Below, piece after piece: positions 19,811 through 31,989 of a stretch of DNA of 64,000 nucleotides. How positions within the stretch are numbered: position 1 is the first letter of the stretch; each line of letters starts with the position of its first letter. This DNA is from Hygrocybe punicea (taxonomy: Eukaryota > Basidiomycota > Agaricomycetes > Agaricales > Hygrophoraceae). The DNA is taken from NCBI GenBank assembly GCA_963556145.1, contig OY744464.1, positions 3,596,001-3,660,000 on the forward strand, in the 5' to 3' direction. The notes below the pieces were generated by a model. That model ran no database searches. It was not told where the DNA came from and saw only the letters and a program-made list of their open reading frames with translations. The position numbers were made by a program, and so were the translations under genes.

Positions 19811-22800
19811 TTAATAAACCTGCATGGATGCAATCAACTTTTAGTAAGGTAGTCAAGCAAATCAAGGAGATCACACGAACTTCAAGAACATAACGTTCTT
19901 CTTCCTTCAATGCTTCAAGATATTCGCCTGCCGATGTGGCAGTCTGCCCCTTGTATTTCACGAATGCCCCAACAAGAGCCTCGTAGATATCCGGCACAGG
20001 CCACGTCGGCCCACAGAGGTAAAACACACCCGCCTCGTCCCGGAGCATCCCCGCCAGCACCTCCGCATCCTCCAGCATCTTGTGCTGGATGTATACCTTT
20101 CTCCTCCCGTCCCGCGAGAACGCGAGCCCCGCCTTCGTGATTGTCCCGTCAAGTATGTAAGCCTCGATCTCCTCGCCATACAGGTACTCCTGCGATTGAT
20201 GTCGCGATCCAAAGTAGTAGAACATCGGCCCGACTGGGATGCCTTGCTGTGCGATCCAGGCTCGGTGTTGGAGGAACGCACGGAATGGGGCTGCGCCCGT
20301 GCCGAGACCGGCCATGATGATGGGTTGCAGATGACTGGGAGGTAGCTGGAGGGAACGTTATTGTAAAAGAAATGGTTGGTTCGCAGGCACATACTTTCAT
20401 GACGCTGGGCTTGATGGATACAGTCACTTTTTGACCGATTTTGAGGCTATCGAGATACCTGGTGCATTGCCCGTATCTGATAGTCCCTGGAATAGGTCGG
20501 GAACCTTTAGCATACAGCTTCGTGCAGGAGGGGGGTAGACACTCACCATTCGGCGTCAACCATTCAACAGTAACTACCAACAAGTCCACCCTATCGCCCA
20601 CAGCGGCCTGGGCGCTTGCTATACTGTAATGCCTTGGCTTGATATCTCCTACTATCTCACACAAATGCTCAATCCCTGGCCTTGCGCTGGGATAAAGACC
20701 CAAGACGTCTGCAAACGTCACCGTATCCTTCTCCGACAGTTTCTTGAAAGTCGCGTTTCCCTCGGGCGATCCAATAAACTGCAACGCAAACTTCTCGGCA
20801 GGGGACGTGGCATACGCTGACAGATCAGTGTAAAACGACTTCGGTGGGCGGCCGAATAGATCGACCTGCTGCTGAAGTGTCTGCAACACCGTGCGAGTGT
20901 ACATCCTCCCGTCGTCGCCGGCGACGGGAATTGTGATGAGGCGTTCGGGGTCAACACCATACCAGGCACAGAAATCGAGCACTTCCCGCTCGTCATTCCA
21001 CCCGTGCACGCCCAACGCCTCGCCGATCGCGTACGTCAGACCTGTTCCGGACGTGTCGAATTCAAGGTGGAAGACGTTACGGTCGTACTCGAGGGGTGTG
21101 AGCCGTCTGTTCACGGTGCAAGTTACGAGGTAGGTGCGGTCAGTGACTTCGGGGCGGAGTGTGGGGTTTTGTGGGTATTTGTCGACGGACATGGGGGCGA
21201 CAGGGGTGAAGACAGAGGGAAAAATAATATGACGTGCGGCGTCATGCCATGAGCTGAGCCGCGCTCCATTAGCTGACGAATCAGCCTCGCTAAAATCAAG
21301 GACTATGGCATTGAACTCATATTCCTTCAGAGGTGCCTTGGTATTTTCAGGTACGATTTCCTCCGCTAGAATTTCCAGTTCGACGAGTCCCATCCAGGCC
21401 TGTGTGTTGATCTTGGTTAGGGGGATTCCTTGGATGACATCCTCAAACATGAACCGCGCTGCCTGGTGCACGAGCGACTCGCTTGCCTTTTCTCCAAGAT
21501 ACAGACGCAAAAACACAAGGTGCACGATGAGTGTAAATATGGCGTCACGAGCGGGAGTCGCTCCGCTGATATGCTTCGTTGCGATATCTTTCGCGTCAAT
21601 AAGGTAGACACGCAGACCTCTCTCAAGAATGAGAGAAAGGACGTCCGGAGGGACGCTGGTGGCAAACTCTGCAGCCAGCCAGGGCGTGACGACAAGCACT
21701 GCCGATCCCGGTTTGGCATACTTAAGAACGGAGTGCGATTTAAGAAGGGTAGGGTCGAATATGCCAAGAAAATCGGATTCTCCCTGGCTGGACGGGGCCA
21801 TTGGAAGTGCAATTTGGATGGGGAAGTAGTGGTTTGATGTTTTCGAGAGGAGCATCCGATTGACGGTGATCTTGTCGGATCCAGAACAGATGTCATGATC
21901 AGTAAGCAGGCGGGTAAATGTGGGGTGGTTGCGGAGGAAGGTTTCCTGAATGATATGTGGAAGGGCCGACAACGGTGAATCCGCCGCGCTGAAGAATAAT
22001 AATTTCGTGTCGGCAGTTGAGTCCAATAAAATAGAGTTGGTACTTGAGACAATGCTGGAGATAAAGTGCGAGAAGGAAGTAGGATTCGAAAGGTATTCTT
22101 GCGTCTGCCCCGGTACGATACAGTGACTAAGGATGGCGGGACCCATGGCTGATGATTCCAACAATGTACCCAGGACGTCAACATAGAGATTGCCTTGAGT
22201 GGCAGGGTTCGGAACGTCATCAAGTACATGCACATGCCTCACAGTGGAAGGTAAGAACTGGAGAAGAGCAGTTTCGACCCAAGGACGAAGCATTCTCACC
22301 ACTACGACACCGAGGCCAGGAATAGTAGAGGCGAGAAGCTTAGCGGCCAAGGCTAATGGTCCATTGAGAATAACAAGGACAGTTTGTGCCTTTTCATCAC
22401 CAACGTAGTCGAAGGGCGTGTACCCTGCCCTCGATAAGGCTTCGAGGACACTGAGCTCAAGGCAGCTATCTTGTGATTGACCGGGTGCTCTGATTGTATG
22501 TCCAGTTTCGCGAGCGCAACTGTAATGGTCGAACAGATGAATGACGTGTGAATTGGTAACCTTGTAGGACAGAACAGCGAGATCTACAGATTCCTGCGGG
22601 GTTGCGGAGAGGAGCACCGTGATGTGCTTGGGTAAAAGAGACAGGGTGGTTGCAAGCGGAGCCAGGGAAGGGGAAAGAGTGAAAGTCTCCCCGACGGAAA
22701 TCACAGTAGGAACCTGGATGACCAGCCTGCTTGCAGGAGAAGCTGGTGGAAGCATGGATAGTGACTGTGCCATAACAGAGAGACCACACGGTGTTGTGAA

Positions 22801-23160
22801 GGCGGTGAGAACAGCTCCTTTGACGGTTTCTCGACTTGTTCCCTCGGACAGCCTCCCTACAAGACTCAAGCCCGCGCCAGCCCTCGTCTGCAAGTTGATG
22901 ACAGTTGCAGCGTCGCCGGCTCCCACCCATGACCGGGACAAATTGCCAAAGCCAGCTTGTTCGGCCAAATCATACACGAAGAGGGTCGAGGCTGAACGCG
23001 ATGCGATGAACTCGATAATGTTAGAAGCCTGGATGCGTGGATTTCTGAATACATCCTGATGCACGAGATGTCGATGAGATTTCTGAAGTACTGGAGAGGA
23101 TGGTGCTGAGAGGGTGACTGTGGAGGAGACAGGAGTTGAGGAGCCAGAGCTATCCGCCAT
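19811..23160 (-). CDS. MET10: Sulfite reductase [NADPH] flavoprotein component
   Basis: Exons 23160-20395, 20345-19881 and 19819-19811 give 1,079 residues; the last exon holds only Val-Tyr-stop. The N-terminal ~500 residues are the pyruvate:ferredoxin-oxidoreductase-like part typical of fungal MET10. The ferredoxin-reductase half follows with RHYSIASAQA (FAD), GLGTGAAPFRAF, YFGSRHQSQEYLYG and FYLCGPTWPVPDIYEAL (NADPH site) and an aromatic C-terminus. The protein passes electrons from NADPH to the MET5-type subunit for reduction of sulfite to sulfide. The gene converges with GH9 (about 140 bp) and lies 303 bp downstream of FUR1 on the same strand. Confidence 0.95.
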
Positions 23161-23463
23161 GAAAAATTATCAGAAGATGGAGACCTTGAAAGGCTTTACA
23201 TTTCCTTTTCTCCATGTTGGTGGTGTAATCTCTGCTCAGAATCGCGTCTTCGAGATCATGTGACCGACGGCCCTCCGCATATGGCAACTGCCGTAACAAA
23301 TATAACTTCATTTTTTGTGCACTGTCAATCTCACAGTTGCCATTCGCAAACAATGATGGCGCTCTCGGCTGTGATGTACAATGACGCCCCACCGCGCCAT
23401 GATCTGATTGAGATAGCAACATATGTACTTCAGGCTGATACGGACAACTCTGACCTGATCCTT

Positions 23464-24495
23464 TTAGGTTCGAATGGTGTTAAATAGCCGGTCGCCCTGT
23501 CAAATGGACTTCAAAATTCACGGAATCCATGGAATGGCATTGCAAGCTCACAGTGTCGCCGAGCCCCGGCGAGATCAGGCCTTCTGCGGTAAGATGTGGG
23601 TCTACTCCTGCTACCCATATCTGCAAAAGCCAGATCAATATATTGTTCGATAACTGGTAGACCACATACTTCGAGCTCAGGATACTCTGATTGCACGTGT
23701 TTCAGGCCTTCCTCAGATGCTAACACGCATAGGAGTTTCACTTTGTTCACTGTAAAAAAGTGTTTTCATCCCGTGGAAGCGGAGTCGTTCAGGCGGTAAC
23801 CTTACCAGGAATACCCCAATCGGCGATCATTGCAAGTGCTGCGCACGCTGTCCCGCCTGTTGCAATAAGCGGGTCCAATAGGAAGACGATATCCACTGGC
23901 GGAGACGCAGGGAGTTTCGAGTAGTCTATGACGTATGGGAGAGTGAGACTTGAGATGAAAATCGTACATTATGGAAGTGGAGGATATTGATACATGCATT
24001 CCACAGGCTGAAGCGTTACCCTTTCGCGAAACAAGCCCAGGTGGTACACTGGTGCTGCTCTGATTGACAAAACATGCTGATAAATACGGGTTATTCACTC
24101 TTGAGAAGCGCACGCACGGAAACAGGGAGAGGAGTGCGTCGGTCATACCGAGCCCCGCACGCAAAATGGGTGTCAATCCGATCCGAGATTTGAGGACCGA
24201 GCCAATGAATGGCCCCACAGGTGATTGCTGATAGCGGAGGTTTTTCAAAATGGAACAAATGCGCATTGGAAATTCTCACCCCGCTAAAACTCTGCTCTTC
24301 AAGATCGCGAGTCGCCTCCATCCCTAGTACTAAGCTAATACTGTGCACTCCCTGAAATCATCCAGTTCAGAAATTGGAATCGCATTCTGCAAGATGTAGG
24401 AAAATCACCTCACGAAATTCTTTGGATGTAGTGTCCATTTGCCGCAGCTTTGAGAGCTGTGAATTAACCAGGGGGTGATGGAGGACGTTGAGCAT
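23464..24495 (-). CDS. FUR1: Uracil phosphoribosyltransferase
   Basis: Eight exons (24495-24409, 24351-24280, 24227-24118, 24059-23998, 23925-23806, 23749-23670, 23620-23552, 23496-23464) give 210 residues. Signature parts are KLRQMDTTSKEFRE, RIGLTPILRAGLGMTDALL, the PRPP loop DPLIATGGTACAAL and a C-terminus ending GLGDTGDRLFNT. It converts uracil and PRPP to UMP in pyrimidine salvage. The junction after LQPVE needs a GC donor (GAA T|GCATGT): reading on without it gives a stop, while the spliced form yields the conserved PVEYYSKLP. The start at 24495 is the first ATG after an upstream in-frame stop. Confidence 0.93.
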
Positions 24496-24544
24496 CGTGG
24501 ATTTGCTTTGCCGTTTCGCAGCAGTTTCGAAGACTGGACTGATT

Positions 24545-24550
24545 CACGTG
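24545..24550. promoter_or_regulatory. CACGTG box upstream of FUR1
   Basis: E-box palindrome 50 bp upstream of the FUR1 ATG. Functional role inferred from position only. Confidence 0.35.
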
Positions 24551-24668
24551 AGAACTATGACGTTGCACATGCAATTTATTATCGCACCCACTCATTCACA
24601 AGTCGAACTCTGGGGTATCGCCAGCGGTAGACGGGTGTACACGGGGTCTATGAGTTTTTCAAGCTCTC

Positions 24669-24780
24669 TACCCGTACCCGACCCGTAACCCACCATCCGG
24701 GTAACCCGTACCCATTTAACCCGACCCGAGCGTTACCAGGTGTGTACCTGCAGGTATACCCGGGTTTTGCTTACCCGTGC
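24669..24780. repeat. Degenerate ACCCG(TA) minisatellite-like cluster
   Basis: Words such as ACCCGTACCCGACCCGTAAC recur on one strand, with GGGTA complements interspersed. The unit is irregular (6-7 bp) and the cluster non-coding. Too degenerate and too internal to call telomeric. Confidence 0.6.
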
Positions 24781-25056
24781 TACTAGGGCCCTAGTCGGGT
24801 GGATTGATGATGACTTTCCTGCGCAACTCGACTTTATGGTATATCTGCAGCCTAACGCCCGCATGGGCCCAATGTACTGTAGCTATCTCGTAAACAATAA
24901 ATTAATCACTTTCCCTTGTCGAGGCCTAATCTACAGCATCTGCTGCTAGCCAGCCTCCCAACACCAACTTAGGGTATATTCGGTATACTTGCACCCGGAT
25001 CTTTCTGAATTGCCTTTCGACTTTCTGCATTTGCGAGCCTACGATATAAGCAAATC

Positions 25057-26394
25057 TCATCGGCGCTTATACTCGCAAGGTTTCAGTACACTATGTCTAG
25101 CTAACAGTCCTGCCCACTCAGTCTCCGTTTTAGCCTTGCGAGATACCTTCTTCCACTCAAACAGTATGAAATGAGTATTGTTCTCGTCCTAGAAGGGTGT
25201 GGTTAATGTGACGTTCTAACTTGTAGTAAGACATTCGAACGGTAGCATTTACCTTGGAGATATGGCGAAAACCAATGGCGCTAATCAACGCAATAAATTC
25301 CCCAACATCCTTCAATCGACTGACAACTTCTGCTATCTGGAGGTCACCACTTGAATCAGGAAATAAGTCTGAGACCACCTCTGAAAGCCTGTTGAATGCT
25401 CACCCGGGTTTCAAAACCCTCCAAGCCTCTCTGATACAATTGAGCCAATTGGTCCCCATAAGACTCAAAGAGCAAACAACAACATCCACCACATGGCCTT
25501 CCTCGGCACCTTCAGATCCAGGCAGGGGTAGCTTCCTGCATACATCAGCTTCAACGACAAAAGCACCATCGGATACCAGATCAAACGATAATACGATCAT
25601 TCCTTTTGGAATCAGCGCACGAGCAAGTGCGGCGTCCCCGCATCCAAGGTCAGCGATGACAGATTTCTCGGGGTAGTTGGAGAGTTTCGAGATGTAGTGT
25701 GACACGGGGTTGGTGGGCCATGTATGAACTTGCAATCGGAAACCGGCGTGGTACTTCATTGTCGTTTCAGCCCGCGACGAATCACTATAATGAAGGCCTG
25801 ACCTCTTCGTAGATCTTTGGGTCGTCCCGCATCATCGTGTGCGCTTCGGCACTATCTGTCTTGTAAAGGACTTCGTTAATCCATCTATTTTCAACGTGGA
25901 TTTCACCAAGCTATGTAGGCACAGTGATAGGGTTCTTACCTGAACCGCGCTCCATCTAGGTTTTGTTTCAAGCCTTTCTGCAGCGCCGTTAGACTCGATG
26001 TACTACTAGTCGCATGAGTCGATGGCTGTGATTTGCTCTCCGGACTGGCGCCGTTTTTCTTCCTCGAGAAGCGACCAGCGGTGGATGGTTCGCTGGTGGA
26101 ATGTTTTCCCAGTACGGTTGCCTTCCCCGTTGATTTTTCGTCAGTCCTCCCATTGTCTGCCAGGCCATTATCTTTCTTATTGTGGCGTTTTCTTTCCCTT
26201 CTCTTGTGTGTACGCCGATCAGCCTCGTTACCGACCTTAAGCAGTCCCTTCACGAGATTCTCCAATTTGATTTGGGCAGAATGTATACTTTCTGGATCAC
26301 TTGTTGAAGACCGTTTCCGCTTTTTTGCCCCTTGTGGCGTAGAGTTTGAAACAACGGCAGGTACAGGCCAGCCAGGAACTTCGAAAAGGGCCAT
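25057..26394 (-). CDS. RRP8: Ribosomal RNA-processing protein 8 (25S rRNA m1A methyltransferase)
   Basis: Exons 26394-25940, 25884-25803, 25753-25404, 25349-25253 and 25188-25057 give 371 residues. A basic nucleolar N-terminus (KKRKRSS; THKRRERKRHNKK) leads to the Rrp8 entry motif LKQNLDGARFRWINE. The SAM-binding fold follows: DLGCGDAALA (motif I), FDLV, VDVVVCSLSLMGTNW (motif IV region), EAWRVLKPGG, IAEVVSRLKD, and a terminal FILFEWKKV strand. Rrp8 makes m1A in large-subunit rRNA during early processing. All junctions are in phase, and the methyltransferase core is complete. Confidence 0.95.
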
Positions 26395-27261
26395 GTTTGT
26401 GCTGTCCTGGCCGTGAGTCTGAGGAAAATTTTGGACGAGATTTCAACCCCGCGAAGCGGTTGAGCGGCTTTATTAGTATTACCTTTCTAGCACTAACTTG
26501 AACTTGAAACACTAAGCACTGACTAGTACTGTCACTCCCTGGGCCTTCGACTTGCGGATCCATCAACTTGACGCTTCAAGGTTCTGTCGTTGGATCGCCG
26601 TCGTCCTGTTTGATCCCGCAGCCAAGGCAACCTCTTGCTTGCAGCTTCTCCGTATAACAGAAAGCATACGTGCCCACCCCGACATGCATTTGCCATGAGT
26701 TTATCGAGATCCCGTATTCGTCGTCATCGCTATATGAAGGTCAGAATTGGCTCCCACCGGCCAACTTCCCATTCCCATATATCCCACTCCCTGGACATCG
26801 ACACCATGACCAGGAAGAACAAGTTTTTTTATTCTTCTCAGCCAAAAAAGGTTGCAATTGTCAATCCGTCACCAACAGTCTCCGTTGTAGTTATTTTTAA
26901 TTTTTATTGGTCGTTGTTGCAGTTTGCTAATCATTGTCGAAAGCAGCCGCATACTAGCGTGGATTCTCCCAGCCAACAACCTGTAAGGTTATGTTTATAT
27001 GATGTTCCGAATCTCTGGGTTACTAATCGGTTCTCGAATCGCTGAAGCAAATTCAGCGTGCACCACTAATCGTAAAAATTTCCCTATATATTTCGGGGAC
27101 AATGTTCTACTACTGATGTTTAAAGCCACCCCAACAAAATTTCCCTGCCAATTTTGGTCACAGTACTCCTGGCGACATGTCGATGGCAACCATAGAGGAA
27201 TCAGCAGTGGCGAGTACACCTCTCATGATAGAACATCTGGGTTACCGCAATTGACGTAGTG
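26395..27261. other. 867-bp intergenic region without a supported gene
   Basis: Upstream of both flanking genes (RRP8 on minus, the ATPase on plus). Two overlapping frames at 26635-27045 and 26670-26900 look gene-like by length but have no recognisable motif and no in-phase splice partner. A frame at 27179-27255 starting MSMATIEESAV would join the ATPase only across an implausible 19-nt intron. Confidence 0.4.
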
Positions 27262-28988
27262 ATGCAGTCTTCACAGGAACTGCAGCTTCTTGACGATCAG
27301 TCTTTCGACTCGCGGGGTCGCAGCCAAGACCATGAGCTCCGTACAGCTCCAATCTTGACTCGAGATGCCTATATTGTATCTGGATACGCTGACCATGCCA
27401 CGCAGTACGGAGTACTCGGACGGGCAATATCCATACAGTGAGTAGTAGTCAGTGTGCTTCTACAAACGGCTATACTTGCTTTCCTAAAAGCTTAAAGGGG
27501 GTTGTTGATGTTCCCAATGATCCACGCTTGTATGTCAATACGGTGATTTATTGGTTCTGTTGAGTTTGCACTCGTATGATTAAATTGACTTCTTTCTCTA
27601 GAATGCACCATTCTCGGCAGTAGTTTGTGGCGTACAAGGATCGGGAAAGTCACATACCGTATCCGTACTTCTCGAGAACATGTTGATCCCCAACTGCTGC
27701 AACATTGGCTCATTGGTAAAACCACTATGCGGTCTCGTTTTACACTTCGGAGAGGGAGGGCCATCGTCGCGACCTAGCGAGGCTTCGTGGGTCGGTGTTC
27801 CTGCTTTATCTGGCCTTCAGACGCCCCCGGTCAATGTCTACGTTTCTTGCTCTTCCCTGAACACCATGAGAAGGGTTTATGCCCCTCTCGGTGAAAGTGT
27901 GACTGTCATCCCGCTTGTTTTTGATGAAGCAGAGCTTGATGCGGCATCGTTCCTATCCATGATGTCAGTTGGGACATCAGAATCGGCGCCACTATATATT
28001 CAAATTGTTTTGGTGAGTAGATCTGATTCTTCAGGTTTGAGAGTGATTCAGAATACATCTATGGTCAGTCAATCCTACGTGAACTCGGAGAAAACTTTAC
28101 ATTTGAAGCTTTCACTACTGATTTGGAGGCCCGGGCACGCGACTTCAACCCTGCGCAAGTCGCCGGACTAAAACAGCGGATGTCCCTTCTAGATTCATTC
28201 CTGGACAGGAATCCTAAACGCACACGGCAATCTAACCCACGCTTTGCAGCTGGCCAATTGACGATAATTGACCTGTCTGATCCCTTTATTGACTCTGCTT
28301 CGGCGTGTGGCCTATTTGAAATTATCACTCGATTGTTTGTCCGAGCCGACGTTGGAACTGGAAAAGTACTTGTCGTCGATGAAGCTCACAAAGTATATCA
28401 AATGGTCGTTTGCATCACTACGTCTCATCCGAACACTTTTTGCAGTATCTTGCAGCAAGTAAAGGGATGTCCGGTCTCACGAAATCTCTTCTTACATTCA
28501 CACGCGAACAACGACATCTTGGAATGCGTGTAATCATTAGCACGCAGGGTATTGGCTGCCAATTTGTTCTCTCTCTGCCTTTGTTTAATTATTTGCCACA
28601 GAGCCCACGGTAGTCCCCGCAGTTCTTCTTGATCTGTGTTCAGTCGCTATAATCCATCGATTCGCGTCGCCATCGTGGTGGGACCATGTCGCAAAACACG
28701 TCTCCGCTGACCTTTCAGCTGAAGATGTGTTCGACAAGGTTGCGATGTTGCAGGTGATCACCAACATTATTGGAAGATGTTGTCAGAAACTAAAATTGGT
28801 ATTTGCAGACCGGAGAGGCAATTGTTCTGGCACCATCAGGTCTTGGGGTCCTTCGAGAGGCTGATTCAACTGCAGATATGATAACCTCAAGATCTTTGAC
28901 TTCGTTAGGTCGGCGATATATCTTGTTGAAGACTCGCAAAAGAGTTACAGCAGATGGAGGTGCTTCTGTGCTAGTTTTGGATTCATAA
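27262..28988 (+). CDS. HerA/FtsK-like P-loop ATPase of unknown role
   Basis: Exons 27262-27437, 27491-27542, 27602-28012, 28069-28392, 28446-28548, 28602-28753 and 28809-28988 give 465 residues. The order is a short N-terminus, Walker A GVQGSGKSHT (about residue 90), a central helical insert, Walker B KVLVVDEAHKY (about residue 315), then LTFTREQRHLGMRVIISTQE, which fits the sensor and glutamine region of HerA/FtsK-type ATPases, and a C-terminal module with TGEAIVLAPSGL. Bacterial and archaeal HerA pumps DNA during repair; the substrate of such fungal nuclear proteins is not known to me. The start could be slightly upstream. Confidence 0.82.
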
Positions 28989-29502
28989 GCCTTTGCGTCT
29001 TCCCATTTGGCGCAGGTCCACCGACACGGGGGCATTTGAATCGTTGAGAGCCAACGCAGAAAGCGGTTGTTTTTGGCTGTTGGATTTTTTTGACTTCGTC
29101 TACCTGTCTATCATTCATCTTCGGCAATATATATATATTCACACCCGAGAAATTTGACTTACAGTATATTTACAAAAACCATGCCTTTCAGAATCCCACA
29201 TTCCGGGTGAAATGAATCACAATGTTGCTAGGTGAACAAGTGGCCACAAAAGCCTACGTATACAACGGTGCTCGTATGCCAGCTCCGGGTGTGCTCGCTG
29301 GAAGCCATTATATACTTGCTTTCGGATGCACTGCACGCATGATGGGGCTGAAATTGCATGGATATACCAAAGAGACATGAACAACTGGATGGAAAGGAAG
29401 TGGTAAACTGATTGTTTATGTGTCAAAGAATTTCAAATCAACCCAATGATTGATACGAACTATCAGATATACTTACTGTAGCATCGACTACATCAATTTT
29501 CC

Positions 29503-31785
29503 CTATGGAGAACTCTCCAACCCTTCCCGTACGGCCTCGACACTGCTATCCCTCGTTCCGACTCTTCTGACGTCCTCCCCAAACCAGCTGATCGCTCGTC
29601 GCCGACGGGACGAGTCCGGCGTGTCCTCAGGGTCGCGTTCTACATCCTCGCCGTGATGGCGCCTGTCTGGCATATCGCGGGGGGGTGCATGGACCAACAG
29701 CAAATGCTAATGAAAGATAATAGACTTGAGCTCCATGGTAACGGGATAAGAAGGAATGAAACACCTGTGCCGGTGAAACGCCTATACTAACTATGCTCTT
29801 TCTCTTTTGTATGCTTAGTGCGTCCCTCTTTGGTGATAAGATTCTGCGATGCTTTCGACCGAAGGTTCCGAGACCTGATATCTCATCCGCGACAGTCCTC
29901 CCCCCATCGGGGTTAAAGCCAGTGCTTGATGTCTCGCCTCCATTCTCCCACACATCCCCGTCCTCATCCTCATCTTCGCCTGAAGGCACCCACGCAATAA
30001 TGAACACTCCAAGAAATGTCGCGGCGCACCCATAAAAGAATGTAAGCAGTTGGTGAAACGTGGCCTTTTCGAAGTCGCCGTATAAAACTGCGGAGCCTAT
30101 GATGGCGGAGAGGGTAAATAGCACAAATTGAATGGGTATCACGACCTGAGTGAATGAGATCAGGGTCAGAAAAGGGAAGGATTTAGACGTCACATACTTT
30201 GCTATCAAATCGCATTAAAGCACGGTTCAAATATCGTATCTGGCCCACTCCCGTAGATACAAGAATCTAGAAAGTGTAAAAGTCATCGATACCCAGTATA
30301 CCACCATTTGGCACGACTCACCAAAATAATAGGATACGTGATCCATTGCGTGAACATTTCAAGCCACTCCAAAGTTAGCAGTGTTGACACCGCCTTGGTT
30401 GACAAAACCGTGAATCCACCTGGAAACAACACTTAGCCTCCTTATGCCCTAATTTGCACTGGAAAGCCATCTCACCAAACAAGGCACAGATGCCAACATC
30501 TACGAATACCCAGTTCTTGCCTATCCTTCCCTCTGACAAGATAGCGAGTACAACCACACCCACAATATACGAGGAGGAGAATATCATGAAGGAGTGTTGG
30601 GAGATAGCCCGAATGAGTGCATCAGGGTCAAGCCGCACATCAGAGGTATTGGAGGAAAGCACAACAGTTATTGCTCCAATAATTGCAATGAAGATACCTA
30701 CAAGGTCCATCTGAAGGACCGTGGAAAAAGTATACTTGCCATTAGACAATGGACCTATAAAAAAAAAGACACTCGTACCTTGCGGAATCGTTCACCTTGC
30801 ATGAGAGGAGCGAACAGACAATTCGCCATGAGTGCAAACTGCAAGGTAGGTTACTTGTTCACCGAACGGTACCACATCTGACGATGATGTGCTCACAGTG
30901 CCAAGAGGAGCTACCACAGATGCAGGCGCGAAGGCATAAGAGATGAAGTTGCCGAGTTCACCGACGTTCATGAGAAAGAATCCTAGCCACCTGCAGGTTA
31001 AGTATGCATCAGCATATGTTAGGAAATAAACGAAGGACTCACCAAAGCTTGGACCTGAGATAATCGCTCTCGTTGCCTTCCTTTTCCACTCTCTTATCCC
31101 GAGTCCCATGCTTCCCACTGTCATTGCTCAACTTTCCATCCGAACGCAAACTAGGACTAACCAGATGCAAAGAATGTAAAGAACTCTCCATCCCGCTGTT
31201 ATTAACACCTTGCCCGTCGTCAACAGGCTGGTTTGATCGAAATCGAAGCAAGAGACGAGAAACAAAGGTCGGTTTGGGGATTTGTTTTCTATCCGTACGA
31301 CTGCCGCTCGTTCCCACACCGTAGTGCCTTGGAAATTCATTGGCGTTGTGGAGCAAGTGCTGTGTCTCTAGTTGGGTGGGACTCGTGGTATGAGTTGATT
31401 TCAGGAATTCCCCGCCGAACACGTCTTCATATTCGTCAATGACCCGTGTCCTGTTCTGATCCTCCTCACCCGATATTACGCCGTCTGCGCCTCGTTCCCC
31501 AATGACCTCGTCCATATCCATGGCAACGTTAAGATTCCTCGCCCCATTGCCCATCTGCCGGCCTTTTTGCGGCCTCGCCTTCGCTCTGGCTAACTCTACC
31601 CGCCTGTGTGCCAATTTCTGCAGATTGAGGGCCAGCGAGATGAGAACATTGCCCGATACGGCCACGGTGATTCCAATACCGGTCGCTGTCGTGAGCTCTG
31701 GAAGGTCGAGGACACGGCTGACTTGGTTGGCAAGCCAAAAATCCTGAATTTGATCGGTTATGAAAGGTGGGAATGAAGGGGGCAT
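29503..31785 (-). CDS. NIPA-family (DUF803) magnesium transporter-like membrane protein
   Basis: Eight exons (31785-31043, 30990-30897, 30838-30779, 30710-30476, 30419-30322, 30266-30198, 30145-29765, 29706-29503) give 627 residues. A first membrane helix (TATGIGITVAVSGNVLISLALNL) is followed by an unusually long hydrophilic insert of about 185 residues, then the conserved NIPA core: LWWLGFFLMNVGELGNF, FAPASVVAPLGT, FALMANCLFAPLMQGE, DLVGIFIAIIGAITVVLSS, TVLSTKAVSTLL, NRALMRFDSKVVIP and FFYGCAATFLGVFII. The C-terminal 150 residues are charged and disordered. NIPA proteins are proposed Mg2+ transporters of endosomal and plasma membranes. The large loop after the first helix is the odd point. 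It diverges from SEC12. Confidence 0.9.
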
Positions 31786-31989
31786 GTTCTTCAGGCTTCA
31801 GCTTTCAGAGCAGGAAATGGTATCTTAGTGCACAGCCAGATAGTAGCTCGTGTGGATAATCGTGGTACAGTCGTATAGTGTGGAGATAGATTAGGTGAAG
31901 GTGAGAGGCGAGCAAGCCAGCTTTGGATTCATATAAAGTCTGATTTTGACTTCAGGTTCCCACGAAATACGTACGCGTCGGATACAGGG
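31786..31989. promoter_or_regulatory. Shared divergent promoter of the NIPA-like gene and SEC12
   Basis: Only 204 bp separate the two start codons. A TATAAAG word at about 31932-31938 lies about 55 bp before the SEC12 ATG. Confidence 0.45.

Larger units (their letters stand above)
24496..25056. other. Intergenic region between FUR1 and RRP8
   Basis: About 560 bp without a recognisable gene. It contains the CACGTG box, a degenerate CCCGTA-type repeat cluster, and no convincing splice-connected frame. Confidence 0.45.

Noticed and set aside
23552..24266. Apparent frameshifts and an in-frame TAA suggesting a FUR1 pseudogene
   Set aside because: Eight exons, one with a GC donor, restore the complete conserved enzyme.
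27179..27261. Upstream MSMATIEESAV exon for the HerA-like ATPase
   Set aside because: It would need a 19-nt intron, too short to splice.
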